DNA of 22,041 bases, taken from contig JANXEC010000004.1 of the NCBI GenBank assembly GCA_025058915.1, positions 1 to 22,041 on the forward strand. The letters run 5' to 3'. Both the position numbers and the translations under genes were made by a program. The notes beneath the pieces were generated by a model that saw only the letters and a list, made by a program, of their open reading frames with translations, was not told where the DNA came from and searched no databases. Positions 22,025 through 22,041 of this stretch are shown one piece after another. Source of the DNA: Microcaldota archaeon (GTDB lineage Archaea; Micrarchaeota; Micrarchaeia; Anstonellales; J096). Numbering within the stretch: position 1 is the first letter of the stretch; every line of letters begins with the position of its first letter.

Positions 22025-22041
22025 ATGATAGTTGCTCGTGC
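22025..22041 (+). CDS. 5' end of a gene running off the window (partial)
   Basis: ATG at 22025 starts MIVAR before the sequence ends. An AAGGAT ribosome-binding site lies at 22014-22019, five bases before it, and a TATA box upstream (21946-21955) could supply the transcript. Five codons are too few to name a product. Confidence 0.4.

Noticed and set aside
21831..22028. A plus-strand frame of up to 65 codons whose TGA overlaps the ATG at 22025.
   Set aside because: It lies antisense to the small membrane protein, has no recognisable domain, and its usable starts are upstream of the predicted plus-strand transcript start near 21977.
1..22041. Insertion sequences, integrated elements or CRISPR arrays.
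   Set aside because: No transposase or integrase frames, no long direct or inverted repeats and no spaced repeat series were seen. Recurrent GAGAG/CTCTC strings reflect AGA/GAG codon preference.

Overview
The window is archaeal chromosomal DNA. The evidence is a typically archaeal gene set: ribosomal proteins L7Ae, S28e, L24e and LX, GatD, an LigB-type ATP-dependent DNA ligase, prefoldin alpha, archaeal-type UMP kinase, a geranylgeranyl diphosphate synthase and an FlaK/PibD-type prepilin peptidase. In addition, TTTAAAAA-type TATA boxes sit about 26 nt upstream of start codons, so many transcripts look leaderless. Arginine is written almost entirely as AGA/AGG. Genes are packed with ATGA overlaps and overlapping convergent 3' ends, and no gene-free stretch reaches 300 bases (the longest, about 98 nt, is at 21927-22024). 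This compactness would suit a small-genome lineage such as DPANN, but the sequence alone does not prove that placement.

Layout. 1-1475: the 3' tail of an unidentified gene, tRNA-Gly(GCC) and a glutamine synthetase homologue that has lost most of its metal ligands. 1528-3281: superoxide dismutase and GatD, translationally coupled. 3263-4443 (minus): L7Ae, S28e, L24e and nucleoside diphosphate kinase, a classic archaeal cluster. 4508-6713: an Mre11-like nuclease and a GlmU-like bifunctional sugar nucleotidylyltransferase. 6707-12535 (minus): five tightly linked genes built around a VirB4-type ATPase. Its N-terminal domain is a separate gene that carries a two-helix membrane anchor; two further membrane proteins and a coiled-coil protein complete the set. 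I regard this as the best candidate for an undescribed system, probably a membrane-spanning secretion or surface machine. 12599-14308: DNA ligase. 14217-18816 (minus): GGPP synthase, a KaiC-like protein without a Walker A motif, a possible 28-residue peptide, a lipoprotein with a ComEC-like but metal-ligand-free lactamase fold, UMP kinase, a helical protein and a prepilin peptidase. 18869-21691: LX, prefoldin alpha, FtsY, a PIN-domain protein, a TraX-like membrane protein and a 2',3'-cyclic phosphodiesterase (ThpR family). 21672-22041: a small membrane protein (minus) and the start of a further plus-strand gene.

Two themes recur. First, divergent gene pairs share one near-symmetric TATA box midway between start codons; two of the pairs have exactly 52 bp between starts. 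Second, three genes keep an enzyme's fold signature but have lost the catalytic motif (glutamine synthetase, KaiC/RecA-type ATPase, metallo-beta-lactamase), which points to structural or regulatory roles. Translation, protein targeting, membrane-lipid precursor synthesis and surface-apparatus genes dominate. There are no transposases, integrases or CRISPR arrays.
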